Source of the DNA: Penium margaritaceum
Taxonomy: Eukaryota; Streptophyta; Zygnematophyceae; Desmidiales; Peniaceae
Length of the DNA stretch: 64,000 bases
Reading direction: 5' to 3'
Assembly: GCA_023375785.1 (NCBI GenBank)
Contig: SZWC01008677.1
Location: forward strand, 42,005 to 106,004
Positions 10,221 to 21,853 of the stretch are shown here, piece by piece (the first letter of the stretch is position 1; every line of letters begins with the position of its first letter). Made by a program: the position numbers and the translations under genes. A model generated the notes under the pieces. It was given only the letters and a program-made list of their open reading frames with translations. It was not told the origin of the DNA and made no database searches.

Positions 10221-11157
10221 TGGTATCAGAGCCAGAGCATAGCAGCAACAGCAGAAGACTGGCGAACAGGTGCCAGACAACGCCGGCGGACCCCCATACG
10301 CGCCAGTGCAGGGGAAATGCTGCCGGATTTTTTCCGACAGCATTGACCCTCCTGGTGGCGGCGTCAGATTTTTTCCCACGGCCACTGGGCCAGGGGAAAT
10401 GCTGCCGAAATTTTTTCGGCAGCACTGACCCCCACGCGTGACGCGAGGAGGTGAGCGGCAGGCGGCGTCTGACGACTGTGGGCGACGACGCACGCGGCAA
10501 CGTCACCCAGGTGCAGTGACTGGCACCACCAACAGCAGCAGGCACAAGCAGCAGCTCGCAGCAGCCCGCAGCAGCAGCAGCTCGTAGCAGCAGAAGCAGC
10601 AGCCCGCAGCAGCAGCAGCTCGCAGCAGCAGCAGCAGCAGCGTGCAGCAGCAGCAGCAGCGTGTAGCAACAGCAGCAGCCCGCAGCAGCAGCCGGCTGCA
10701 GCAGCCCGCAGCAGCATCAGGCAGCAGCCGCAGCACGCAGCAGCTGCAGCAGCGTGCAGCAGCAGCAGCAGCGGGCTGCTGCAGCGAGCTGCGGCAGCTG
10801 TAGCGAGCAACAGCTGTCAGCCGCGGCTGCTACTGCCCGCTGCTCGCAGCGAGCGAGCAGCGAGCAGCAACCCGCTGCTGCCAGCGAGCAGCAGCTCGCT
10901 ACTGCTGGGCGAGCAGCAGTCCGCTGCTCGCAGCAGACAGCGGGCTGCTGCCCGCTGTGACAAGGAAAAAAAAACAAAAAAAAGAGACAACAAAAAAATT
11001 TCCCCCACCCCCGCAGCTCGTTGCAGCAGCCTGCAGCTGCAGCGAGCAGCTGCTACAGCACGCAGCAGCTGCAGCAGCACTCAGCTGCAGCAGCTCGTTG
11101 CTGTAGCAGCAGCAGCCACAGCAACTGCTGCAGCTCGCTGCAGCAGTTGACGGTGCT
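10221..11157 (+). mobile_element. Second primer site and leader of the Copia A family (tandem arrangement)
   Basis: Directly after the 3' LTR come TGGTATCAGAGC (10221-10232) and about 920 bp matching the Copia A leader (1452-2360), including the A-rich interruption near 10965-11010. The LTR at 9394-10208 therefore serves as 3' LTR of one copy and 5' LTR of another, as expected from LTR-LTR recombination between tandem or ectopic copies. The second copy ends at a TC microsatellite. An assembly artefact cannot be excluded. Confidence 0.85.
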
Positions 11158-11164
11158 CGCTACT

Positions 11165-11223
<59 letters not shown>

Positions 11224-11254
11224 GCGGTAGGGGGCGAGAGAGAGCAGCTCGCTG

Positions 11255-11308
<54 letters not shown>

Positions 11309-11319
11309 GGTAGGGGGCG
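11158..11319. repeat. (TC)n microsatellite with a duplicated GC-rich spacer
   Basis: Two TC/CT runs, each followed by the same 13-mer GCGGTAGGGGGCG (11224-11236 and 11307-11319). The second 13-mer continues into reverse-strand Copia integrase sequence, suggesting the run expanded inside that fragment and was then partly duplicated. Confidence 0.9.
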
Positions 11320-12690
11320 GCCACACTCGTGCTCCGCGAGGGCAAGCCAGTCTTGAATAGCAACGCCAGACGCCATAAGCGCACAAGGGACACACACATG
11401 CGACAACGAGACACAAGCAAAAACAAGGAGCCACAACAGCACGTGAGAGAGCGGGATGAGACGGAGAAAATCAACCGGGATCGGCATGAAGAGATTGGAG
11501 ACCAACAGCATGCACAACCACCTTGAACTTGCCACTGCAGAGCGCTTTGATGAGAAATTCGGCATGCTGCTAGCGTGTGTCGACTCCAATCAGTTGCACA
11601 TCTCCACACACAATGCGTTCACAGACAAAGTGATGTTCGATGTTGATGTGCTTTGTGCGAGTGTGATGCATGCCATCGTGCTCAGCAATGCGGCGAGTGC
11701 TTTCATTGTCGCAGCGAAGAGTGATGCAGCGGATGGGCTGGTGCAGCTGCTGCATGAGATGACACAACCAAATGCTTTCACAGACACCGACACCGAGAGC
11801 AACATACTCGGCCTCGGTTGACCTGCGCGCGACGCATCCTTGCTTGCCGCTCTTCCAAGAAACAACAGTGTCCCCAATGAGGAAGGTGTAACCCGACCGG
11901 CTACGCGCGTCACGATCTTGCGCCCAATCGCTGTCTCTCTATCCATCAACTATAACAGAGGGCTAGGCACAAAAATACAAGCCGAGACGGGGTGTGGACA
12001 CAATGTAGCAAACAACTCGCAACGCCGCCTCAAGATGGAGGCGACATGGACACTGAGAGAAATGGGACAAGAAGTTCACTGCAAACACAACATAAGCACA
12101 TGTGGTAGTGCCAAGAAACATCAGAGACCCGATGACCTGGAGGTAGGTCGTGACATCAACCAACTCCTCCAAACGCACATGGTGAGCAGTCTTCAGAAGT
12201 CTCTGTCCAGCAGTCGTCATAGGTGTGGATGCATGGGGAACAACCGCCAGTAGGTCGGCAAACTCCTCCCCCAGAGTGCGGACGTACCCGGCCTGATGCA
12301 TGGTGAGTATGCGACCCAGACGGTCACGCTCAAACTCCATGCCCAAGAAGACGCGGGCAGGCCCGAGATCCTTCATCTTGTACACAGATTGGAGGAGATC
12401 CTTCACAGCCTGGAAAGCCTGTGGATTGGGTGAGGCGATAAGAAGATCATCCACATAGACCAAGATAGCAACAAACGGTGCGGCAGGATCACTCACGAAG
12501 AGAGCAGGGTCAACCAGACTGCGACGATAGCCACCACACTCAAGGGTGGCAGGAATCTCAAGGTTCTAGCAGCGCGGAGACTTCATCAGCCCATATAATG
12601 CCTTACGAAGGTGCCAGACGCGGCAGGAACCGTCGTCAAATCCAAGCGGTTGAGCAAGCTAGATCTCCTCATCGAGACGACTGTGCAAGA
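11307..12690 (-). mobile_element. Copia fragment C (minus strand), RT-RNase H plus an integrase scrap
   Basis: On the minus strand, about 12690 down to 11570 reads RT (VYVDDLLIASP near 12440, KDLGPARVFLGMEF) and RNase H (LRCDNEST, TKHINIEHHFV near 11640). Beyond that, 11310-11365 reads a piece of integrase matching Copia A near 6150-6200 (IQDWL, then AEHECG). The order RNase H then integrase is not that of one element, so at least two fragments have been joined. Old and broken, with several interruptions; no LTRs found. Confidence 0.8.
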
Positions 12691-15600
12691 ATGAGTTCTC
12701 CACACCCCAACAGAACGGCGTCTCTGAACGTTGGAGCAAAACTCTTGCTAACGGTGTCCGTACGCTTCTTAATACCTCTGAGCTACCTCCTCTCTTCTTG
12801 TTCGAGGTTATTTCCTACATGACGTGGGTTTGGAACCGTGTTCCTCATGGTGTCCTCCCTCTCCATGTTACCACATTTGAACGGTGGTCCGGTAGTCAAG
12901 CTGACCTCTGCCTTGCACGTGTCTAGGGGCGTGTCACAGTTGTCTTGCTTCTCGCGGACCTTTGCGACAACAAACTCAGCCCTTGTGCACGTCTTTGAAC
13001 CTTCTTCGGTGTCTCTTCCTTGTCCAAAGCTTGGCAAGTCTGGGACCTCAACCGGGCCTGTGTTGTCGAGTCCCGTGACGCCCTCTTCTTTGAGGAAGTC
13101 TTTCCTCGCGACCTGTCACGTGTCGCTCCTCCCTCTTCCCTATCCTTGCTCCGTCGGCTTGGGGAGGATGTGTCTGCCTCAGCCTCCAATCTTACAGGGA
13201 CTCCACCAGCTCTGTCTGGCTCAATCACGTCTATGTCCACTATCCCTGATTTGGTCCCTTCCTCCTCCACTGTCCCTCCCTCCTCTGAGGCCTCTCCTCC
13301 CTCTGGATCCTCTCTGCCTAACACGCCTCCCAGCCCCTCACCTTCTCCCTCTATCTCATCTGAGTCCTCGTGAGCGCCTCTCAGTGCTATGCCGGTGTCT
13401 GTTGACACACCTGGACAGTCTTCCAAACGACTCGTTCCTTACTCCCCTCCGATACCTGCCCTGCAGCGTCCGTTAGTGAGTCAGAACCCCCTGTCACTGA
13501 TGTCCCTCTAGTCGGGCCAGAGCAGTATACCTGCGGAGGGAGGCCTCGCTCCCTCCCGCTATACTCTGTCTTAGAGTCCACACATCCTCCTCAGTGTCGC
13601 ACCCACTCCAGTGCATCCTCCACTGCAGCTGTCTCCGTTGCCAGACCTACTAGACTGGATGCGCTTGGTCTTGTTGTCAGTGTTGTCCACCCCAACTCAG
13701 CTGTGGACTACACTCTTGTAGCTCATGAGTTTCACAGTACCCTTGAGGCACCAGTTTATTTCTATGTTGCTGCGTGCTTTCCAACGAGTGGCCATCCCAC
13801 AGTCCCACCTGAGCTTGCCACTGTATGTCAGGCAAGGGAGGCAGCTGATTGTGACCGCTACGAGAAGGCCATGCATGAGGAACTCACTGCCCTCAAGGAA
13901 CATGGGGTCTTTGAGCTTGTCGATCTCCCACCAGATTACAAGGCCGTTTTGGCTCATTGGGTTCTTCGGCACAAGCTGAACCCTGACAGCACAATCCACG
14001 GGTATAAGGCTCGCCTCACCGCCAAGGGATTCTCACAGGTACCAGACATAAATTTTGATGAGGCGTTCGTCCCAGTCGGGCGCTACACGACGGCCAAAGT
14101 CCTAAGCTTGGTCACTGAGGACGATTGGGAACTGGAATAGATGGATGTGAACAATGGGTTTTTGCATGGACAATTGGACGAGGTGATCTACATGGTACAG
14201 CCACCAGGCTTTGCTGATGGCACCGATAAGGTCTGGTGGCTGCGTAAGGCCCTCTACGGGCTCAAATAGTCTCCCCCGCTACTAGAACCAGGAGATCACC
14301 TCCACACTCGTGAGAGGAGGATATTGTCGCAGCATTGTCGAGACAGCATTCTTCTTAGGTCCGCCCTCGCAGCCCTTAGTGGCCATACTGGTTTACGTGG
14401 ATGATATTCTCATTGCAGCACCCAGTCCTACAACAATGTAGTCGGTGAAGAATCTTCTACATTCCACCTACAAAATGAAAGACCTAGGCTCTGCTTGAGT
14501 GTTCCTTGGCATGGAGCTCGAGCGTGATCGTCAGCGCCGCACTTTGCATGATCACCAGGCTGCCTACATTTGTAGCCTGGGGTAGCGCTTTGCCTCCTTT
14601 CTTGCTGACACTCTGACTGCGTCCAACCCGATGACTCCAGCTGGTCAGCATCTGCTGAAGTCACTCAACACATCTCAGCTGGATGAGCCTGTCAATGTCA
14701 CCGACTACCTCAGTGATGTATCTCTCCATTACCACTCGAGCAGACATGGTCTTCTCGGTCAACTTCGTCGCTCAGTTCTCACGGCAGCCTTGTCAGAGGC
14801 ACCTTGAGGCAGCACTGCGTGTCATCCACTATGCACTGTCCACTGCACGAGTAGGATTGTGCTATTGATTACAATCTTCTGTGATTTTTGACGGGTACAC
14901 TGACAGTAATGTGGCTCATGACACAGATGCACGTAGTCGCATGGGCTACATCTTTCTTGTGGGTGGGACTACTGACTCTTGGAAGAGTGGGAAGCAGGGA
15001 TGTGTTGCTTGCAGTTCCTGTGAGGCTGAGTACGTTGCGCTTGGATGAGGTACATGTGAGAGTGTGTGGTTGTCTCGCCTGCTGCACTAGCTTTGTGTGC
15101 TCATTCGTTGCATCACACTACGCTGCGACAACCAGAGCACCAAGGCAGTTGCTGAGCATGATGGCATGCATCACTCGAGCACCAACCACATCAACATTGA
15201 ACACCACTTTGTTTGCGAGCGCATTGCAGCAGGTGAAGTCCAGGTTGTATGGGTCAACACTTGTCAGTAACGTGCACACTTTCTCACCAAAGCTCTTAGC
15301 AGTGGAATGTTGAAGGTTGCCTTGCATGCAGTTGGCCTGTTGAGTGGGCGTGATGCCCCTGGTTGATGCAAACACCTCCTGCTCATTGTGAGTATCGTTA
15401 TTTTATGTGGTGTGTGGACTGTTTGTCTGTGGGTCATGGAGGATTGTTGGTTGTACCTGTTAGAAATGCAAGTGACCTCTTGACTCTGTCCACTCACACA
15501 CATCATCACTGCAGGTCACTAAGCAGAAATGAAGCTCAAGGCACATATGTTGTGGGCCATGCATTGTTGGTATCTCGGCCGGGTGCAAGAATGGAGCGGG

Positions 15601-16054
15601 CTCATTTGTGCCAGGTCCCACCTGCAAACATGCTTGTATTCTTCAGGGTGTGATGATTAGCTCTCACATGAGAGACTTGCTAGGGAGTGCATGCACCACA
15701 TACGCTCGCGGTTGATGTGGTTGAGTTTTGCTCTTGCATGTTTTTAGCTTGGTGAACCAGGTTGCTGATCCCTTGGGACCACACGTCCGGTCTATAGAGG
15801 TGTATGAGAAACCGCCTGGAGCTCGTTCGCTCCAGGGTCTGGTTTGATCCCTGGGTGGCGTCCTGGCCCCACGTCGAGAACCTCGCGTGGGTGGCCTGGT
15901 CAACTATGTTGCATCACCTCGCTAGGTCCTGACTTGTTCACTTGTTCCTCTCTCGCTACTCTTGCGTAACGTGAGCTTGCCCCGATCCATGGCATCACTC
16001 TCTCTACCTCCTTGCTTGCTTGCTTGCATGTCATACCAATCAAAGCTACCTACA
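12690..16054 (+). mobile_element. Copia element B, 5'-truncated, with 3' LTR
   Basis: Starts inside the integrase core (QNGVSERW near 12715, then YMTWVWNRVPHG), followed by a Ser/Pro-rich linker (13100-13650), RT (13860-14600, with HWVLRHKLNPDS and the VYVDD-type site near 14390-14410) and RNase H (14880-15290). A purine-rich tract and the 3' LTR (15445-16054) end it. The 5' half is missing and the left edge meets Copia C head to head at about 12690. Old, with roughly ten or more interruptions. Confidence 0.85.
15445..16054 (+). repeat. 3' LTR of Copia B
   Basis: Starts TGTTGG after the purine-rich GGTCATGGAGGAT and ends CCTACA. Homologous over its length to the solo LTR at 86-673. Contains the same tRNA-like module: A box TGGTGAACCAG near 15752 and a B-box variant near 15840. 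Confidence 0.88.
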
Positions 16055-16596
16055 ACTCCAAACATTGGCTCTCATTGGACCAAGAGTGTTTGTGTGTCAG
16101 TTTTGTTGACCTTTGGACTTGTCGCCATGGCTCGCTAGTACCGTACTACAGCAATTTTTTGGAAGGAAATGAATTCTGATCATTTCCAAACCCAGAAAAA
16201 CACTCCTGGGTACTTCTGTAACGGTTGTAAATTAGCCCTGTCTTGACTTCGAATTAAAGTGGGGGAAAAGCCCTTCGCGGTTCAGTTCGACTTTCGCCTG
16301 ACAGAGAAGTGAGCAACGATCGTTAACCGTTGCTCGAGTGAGGGCAACGCCTCCACCAAGCGTGGCTGTCGAGTGGACGTCAATAACGTCCACGCGAGGG
16401 CGACCGTCGATTTGCTTGCTCGAGTTCGAGCGAGCAAAAGAGGTGGTCAGAACAGGAAACTCCTTGTCAGGAATTTTACTGGGCGTAAACACCAGGACGG
16501 TACTTTGAAATATGCCGAAAAAAACACCTTCGTAAAAGACAATTCGAAAAAATGTGGTAATATGGTATGCTGGGACACTCGACGGCTGCCTTGACA
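16055..16596. other. Unassigned spacer
   Basis: About 540 bp between Copia B and a dispersed repeat. I see no coding similarity or terminal repeats. Around 16320-16440 there are short inverted words (GAGCAACG/CGTTGCTC and GACGTCAATAACGTC), reminiscent of a degraded transposon end, but no boundary can be set. Confidence 0.5.
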
Positions 16597-16900
16597 GCAT
16601 TAGCATCAGCCGCCGTGCCCTCACGTGCTCTCTTGAGTTTTCTCGGTGACCACCTCCCAGATCCATTTTCTTAGTGGAGTGATCCATTCTCGTTCATGAT
16701 TTAGTTATGTTTTGTTTCTCTTTCTGCACCTGGCACTTCTTTCGGTCTGTCATTTGGACAACGGGGGAGCCCGTACGTATGTCGAGCTCACCTCAGCTGT
16801 TGTTTTGGAGCATGCAGCCGCGTTAGTCTATTTTCTAGTCGGTTGGTTGCACTTAAGCGCTTAATTACGCAGATGTGGGTGAGCCTACATCTACACACTT
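16597..16900 (+). repeat. Dispersed repeat R1, copy 1
   Basis: About 300 bp aligns with 51157-51460. Shared landmarks include TTTTCTCGGTGACCAC / TTTTCTTGGTGACCAC, GATCCATTTTCT and GGAGCCCGTACG. The second copy lies just upstream of a degenerate primer site (51605), so R1 is probably part of a Copia LTR. Here it precedes Copia D1 integrase. No clear ends or target duplications. Confidence 0.7.
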
Positions 16901-16904
16901 GAAT

Positions 16905-17790
16905 GGTTGTTGTAATTTAAACCTTGTTGACTGCCTTCATCGCCCTTCCTTTCCGTCGTCTAACTCCCGCACGCTGCATCTCCTTGTCCTTGTCCATGCG
17001 GGCGTCATGGGCCCTCTCCCTCATGAATTTCTGGAGGGTGCCTGTAGGTACGTCTTGTGTCTTACATATTACTTCCCTCGCTTTTGCTGGATCCTTGCCC
17101 TTCACTAGAAAAGCGATGTCAGGTCCAGGAGAGAGTCTTGGCTTGTCCAGGCTGAACGTGCTTGGACGTGTACGCTGTTAGCGTTCCGCTCCAATCCTGG
17201 TGGGGAGTTCATGGGTCCCACGGCCCGCTTCCTCCAGTCTCAAGGAATGCATCTGGAGCTCTCTGCTTTATACACACCACAACAAAATGGTGTGTCAGAA
17301 CGTTGGAACCGCATTCTTGCTGATGGAGTCCGCACCCTTCTTGTTGATTTTGGCCTCCCTCTGCTGCTTGCTTTCGAGGCCATGTCGTACATGACATGGG
17401 TTTGGAAGCGTGTTCCCCATTGTCCGTTGCCTCGTCATGTCACGCCATTCGAGCGATGGTATGGTCGTCGTGTTGACCTTCACCTCGCTCGTGTCCGGGA
17501 AAGAATCGCTTGTCTTTGGCTCCTTGAGGACCAATGTGATGGCAAGCTGTCACCTCGAGGTCTTCTCTGTCCTTTTCTTGGCAACTACTCTCAGTCTAAA
17601 GCCTGGAGCTTTTGGGATCCCAAGCGGGTTATCGAGTATCGTGATGCTCTCTTCTTTGAGCGCACCTTCTCTTGTGACATCGCTCATTTTGTTACGTTGG
17701 TTGCAACCTTCTCTCGTCCAAGGGGAGGTGGTATCTATGGAGTGCCCTTTGGTAGTGGCGACACTCCATTGGTCGCATCTGCGTCGTGAC
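16905..17790 (+). mobile_element. Copia fragment D1, integrase
   Basis: Reads the integrase core start (VLVHAGVMGPLP near 16985) and its second half (YTPQQNGVSERWNRILADG near 17270, YMTWVWKRVPH near 17390, then a SKAWSFWDPKR motif near 17600). Flanked by repeat R1 on the left and a low-complexity Ser/Asp-type linker on the right. Truncated at both ends, with several interruptions. Confidence 0.85.
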
Positions 17791-17850
17791 CTACATCGTC
17801 TCCTATCACGCCTATATCGTCGCCTTCATCCTCTCATGTCGCATCTGCAT

Positions 17851-17984
17851 TTTTTTTTTTTTTTGGGTTTTTAAGATGGTCCAGGCAGAAAATCCCTCCC
17901 ACCGGGCTCCCTTCCGGAAGCTGCTACCTTGGTGACTGTTTGATCCTCTCAGTTTGGGTCGGATTCGGCGTCGGCGTGTTCGGC
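17851..17984 (-). mobile_element. Short poly(A)-tailed retroposon with target-site duplication
   Basis: A run of 14 T at 17851-17864 (poly(A) on the minus strand) heads a ~134-bp insert. It is flanked by the direct repeat GCATCTGCAT at 17841-17850 and 17985-17994. A poly(A) tail plus ~10-bp duplication is the hallmark of LINE-machinery insertion. The body (near 17880-17980) has no recognised tRNA-type A/B boxes, so it may be a 5'-truncated LINE end, an unknown SINE or a retroposed RNA. The host sequence on both sides is the Copia D linker, so the insert is younger. Confidence 0.8.
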
Positions 17985-18169
17985 GCATCTGCATTGTAGC
18001 CTACGCCCTCTCCTATCACGCCTGCATTGTTTTGTGCATCCTCTCTTGTCGCGCTAGTTTCGATGCTTGCATCATCGCGTGTCGCGTCTGCATCCTCTCC
18101 TGTATCATCTCCCGTTGTGTCTATGTCATCGTCTGCGTCCTCTGATCTCACTCCTATACCTTTGACCTC

Positions 18170-19740
18170 ATTCATGCGGATGCCATAGATCCTCTTTCCC
18201 ATTATTTTCTTGGCGGTCTTCGTCACCATGATACTTTGCCTCATTGATGACCTCTCTAGCTTTTGCGAGGTCTCTTCATTTCTCCAAAAGAGTAATGTGA
18301 CTAACTTCATCAAAGAGCGGCTCCCTCACATTGAGTGAGCCTGCCAACGGTAGCTCTGGGTCTCCCAGTCTGATCATGGGGGTGAGTTCTTTGGCCCTAC
18401 CTCTTGTTTTATCTCCTCCCATGGGATGCATATGGAGTCTTCCTATCTTTACACACCTCAACAAAATGACGTCTTAGAGTGTTGGAACCACACTCTTGCT
18501 GATGGCATCCGGTATTTGCTTTCTGATTCCGGCCTCTTCCTGATCGTTGCTTTGAAATCATGTCTTACATGAATTGGGTATGGAACCGCGTGTCCCACGG
18601 TCCCCTTACCAGTGACATTATCCCCTATGAGTGCTTGGTGGGTGATCACACCGATCTTTGCCTTGCTTGGGTTGTGGGCTATTATATTGCTGTTTTGCTC
18701 GCCAATGATCTTCAGAGCGGTTAAGTGTACAATCATGGTCGTCCCTGTGTTTTCCTTGGGATGTCCGCCTATTCCAATAGCTGGTACTTTTGAGATCGTG
18801 CTTTTCGCCACGTCATTAAGTCCCATGATGCTCTCTTCTTTCTGTCTGTCATTGAGGGTTATCTTGGCCTCTGTTGACACTGTTGTCTTGCTCTCTTGGT
18901 TGGGAAGTGGACTATCATACAGTCATACCTTCCACATCACTGATCATAGCCACGGTGCCTCTCTTGTACCGTCATCCGAGTCTTTGTCATCTGAGTCCTC
19001 ATCTGAGTCTTTGTGATCTGAGTCCTCATCTCAATCATCTTCATCCTCATCTCAATCATCTTCATCCTCTCCTGCTCTTCCAGTGGCGCCCCCGTCTCCT
19101 GTCTCCGAGACTTCTCAGCGTGTGTTGTTGTCACACTCTATCTCGGCTCCTAGGGCTGAGTCCTCCCATTTTCTCCCAACAACTCTCCAAGCTCATATAT
19201 CTAATTCATTTCCTATTCTCCTGGTGGCTCCCTAGACTCCTGTCATTGATTCCTCACCGGCCCCCGTGTGTCAATTGATCCAAACTGGCCACTGTCGAAA
19301 CCTTACACTCGTGGCGGTTGGATTTTAGCCTTCTCCTCTCACAGTGGTGTCGTATCTGGAGATCCAGGGATTCTTGTTCTATGTCTCACAAGCACAGCAC
19401 TAGACGGGCTTGGGGTGGGAGTCATGCACTCTTGGCTACTCCCTTAACTCTGAGGAGTTTGTAGTGCCAATGACGCCTTTGTATCTGGATATGTTGCTGC
19501 CTGTTTCGCTGCCAGAGGCCACTCCCCTTTGGGACCCAAGCCCACAACTGTGAGTGAGGCTCCTGAGACCACAGATACAACTATGTGTAAGGCCTCCATG
19601 TAAGAGGAACTGACTTCTCTTTGTGGGCACAGAGTGTACAAGCTTGTGGAAATGCCGCCTGCCAGAATGGTTTTTGGCTGATTTAGGTTAAACTGACCTC
19701 CTACAATGCGCAGTCTGACCGATGCCTGCACCATCTGTTT
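18170..19740 (+). mobile_element. Copia fragment D2, integrase to RT start
   Basis: A second, more decayed Copia stretch: an integrase-like DPLSHYFLGGLR near 18185, a YTPQQN-like site near 18455, an MNWVWNRVSHG-like site near 18570, a Ser/Glu-rich linker with short tandem repeats (18970-19080), and the start of RT (EELTSLCGHRVYKLVEMPP near 19610). It has the same family layout as D1 and may be a duplicate or a separate insertion. Many interruptions. Confidence 0.75.
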
Positions 19741-21853
19741 ATAATTTGTGCTTGTCAGTTGCCATTTCTCTCTGCTCATCAAATTTTATGAATCGGAAAA
19801 TTTTCCTGGTCACCAAATGCTAGTGCATTTGGTGACCAGGAAAATGCTGTTATGTCAGCAATAATAATGCTAGGAAGCTTTTAGGCAATTTATTGTGTTA
19901 TCAGAGCAATAAGGTACCCCATGCTGAGCTACGAGCACAGGTGCAGCTACAACAGAAGCGCATGTAAGAGTCATCGCTATGGCAGTGTTCTTGGGAGGAT
20001 CCACAACGCACTTTTCAGTAACAGCAACAACAAAAATAGACCAGCAGCATTAGTAGTATTCATATCATGAGAAGCAGCCACAGCAGCTGAAATAGCAAAA
20101 ACAGCAGCGGGGGCGGCTGTAGCATCACCTACAGCAAGAGTAGCTGTTGCTGCTATACCACTGACGAGGCCAGTGCAGCCAGTAGGGCCGGAAGAGTGAC
20201 CAGCGAGGCCGGCCATCCAGCCGGCGAGACCGGCGAGGCCGGTAATGCCGGCAATGAGGCTGAAGGAGGCCAAACATACCGCCAGTGAGGCCGGCAGGGG
20301 CAAGCAGGAACTACCGAGGGTAGCACCGGCCGTTGGCGGCTGGTGCAGGCCGCCGCAGGCCAGCGAGGCCAATGCGGCTGGCAAGGCCCGGTTGACGACC
20401 CTGGCTTGGCCGGTGAGGGCTACCGGAGGCGGCGACAGCTAGTGGAGGCCGCTGAGGGCTACCAGAGGTGGCGACAGCCGGCGGAGGCCTGCGAGGGCCA
20501 CCAATAGCCAGCTCAGCTGGCGAACCCTGCGAGGGTTATCCAATGTAACCGAAGAGGATGGCAGTGGCTGCAAGATTCGGCAACAGCTTGGTCGCTGCTG
20601 ACACAAGCTGACATCAGCAGTAGCCAATGATCATCGTTGATGTCATTGCCAGTAGTAGTGCTGATGTTGCAGAAACATCAGTGATGGGAACAACAATAGC
20701 CACAAGAGCAGAAGCAACAATAGCAACAACATCAAATGTAACAATAGTGGCAACAGTAGCAACAGTAGCAGGAGGAGTGGTAACAACAGCTTAAAAGCAA
20801 TATCCATGGCTCCTACCCTTGACAAAGGAAAGGGGTCCACAGACTAATCATCAAGGGAGGCAATGAGCTCCCACTTGTAGGCGATTTTCCTCTAAGAGGA
20901 GCAGGCTGAGATCCAGCAACAGTAGTGCCGACAGAGTGGTACATTAGAGGAGATCATGGAGCTCTTGTTGTTACACACCGACATGTCCCAGCAGTCGATG
21001 CATGTAGTCGGTGCCATAGCACCAGTGATAGACTGACAGTCCACCATATGCATCACAGCCACGCAGCAGCGTATCTTCAAGCAGGAGCACCTCCAGTTCA
21101 GAAGTCTGATCAAGCAAGTAGAGGATGTACCTGAAGACTCATGAGTGGCAGAGGTGTATGTCTTTGAGGAGTGCCTTATCCAGTTATATCTTGGCTCATC
21201 GCCTGTCATCCCAGTGTGCCAGCACTCCTTGTTTAGAGTTGTTCCCCATTGACTACGGCCTTCCCGCACTATGCACATTTGCTCTTGACCCTAAGGTCAC
21301 AATCCCCATGGAGCGACGTCTAAAGGACTTCGAGACTCCCCCTTCCCACTATGTGAGCAATGCCTGCTTCGATTCTTGGAGGTGTAATTTTAAGTGTGGA
21401 CCACGAAGAGAGTCTCGCCGTACTACCTGGGCTAGTACTAGACTTTTGGCCTATATCAGGTCCAGGCTCCAGTGCGAGCAATACTCGGCCTTCTTCATGC
21501 CATCCCTTAGACGATTGTCACCAGAATTCCGGTCCTTCTCGAGCATGACTGGGACCAAGACTGGGATGGACTCTAGTTGTGGATGGGACCTGACCCCGAT
21601 CTTGTTTGCTACAAAGATGCATGTGACAAGAGCGCGTTACCTTGCCGAGATCAACACTCTCCGACAAGGAGTGTCCAAGCTAGTGGCTGACTACTGGCAG
21701 TGTGCGATGTGCTCTACATCTGCATGGGGACCGGTGGTCGTTGCAACTCTGGGCCCTCGACTCAATCATTCTAAAGGTGCACTTAAACCACTGTGTCATG
21801 TTCTTGGACTTCCGCCGCCTTGCCCTCGAGGACCTTTCCACGCCTCTCCAACT
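19740..21853 (+). mobile_element. Copia element E, left part (leader and gag)
   Basis: Contains a primer-site-like TGTTATCAGAGC at 19896-19907 (11 of 12 to the tRNA-iMet site), a GCA-rich leader (19980-20790) like that of Copia A, and gag from about 21130 (RRLKDFETPPS near 21318, matching KDFETPP of Copia A, then AEINTLRQGVSKLVADYWQ near 21650). It is interrupted at 21853 by Copia F, next to Copia G, and resumes at 34319. Its 5' LTR is truncated or unrecognised. Old and broken many times. Confidence 0.8.
19800..19845. repeat. Perfect 21-bp inverted repeat with 4-base loop
   Basis: Arms at 19800-19820 and 19825-19845 are exact reverse complements (arm core TTTTCCTGGTCACCAAATGC), separated by TAGT. 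It lies between the Copia D2 RT remnant and the primer-site-like motif of Copia E, so it is probably inside a truncated LTR of E. A small foldback insertion is the alternative. Confidence 0.9.

Noticed and set aside
11158-11319. Arg/Glu alternating peptides as proteins
   Set aside because: Artefact of (TC)n/(GA)n microsatellites; the same applies to 42133-42449.
16364-16400. Regulatory palindrome GACGTCAATAACGTC as an operator or CRE site
   Set aside because: Isolated, in unassigned decayed sequence with no gene nearby; many short inverted words occur here by chance.
20892-21278. Minus-strand frame next to Copia E gag
   Set aside because: Shadow of the Copia E leader/gag; no similarity of its own.
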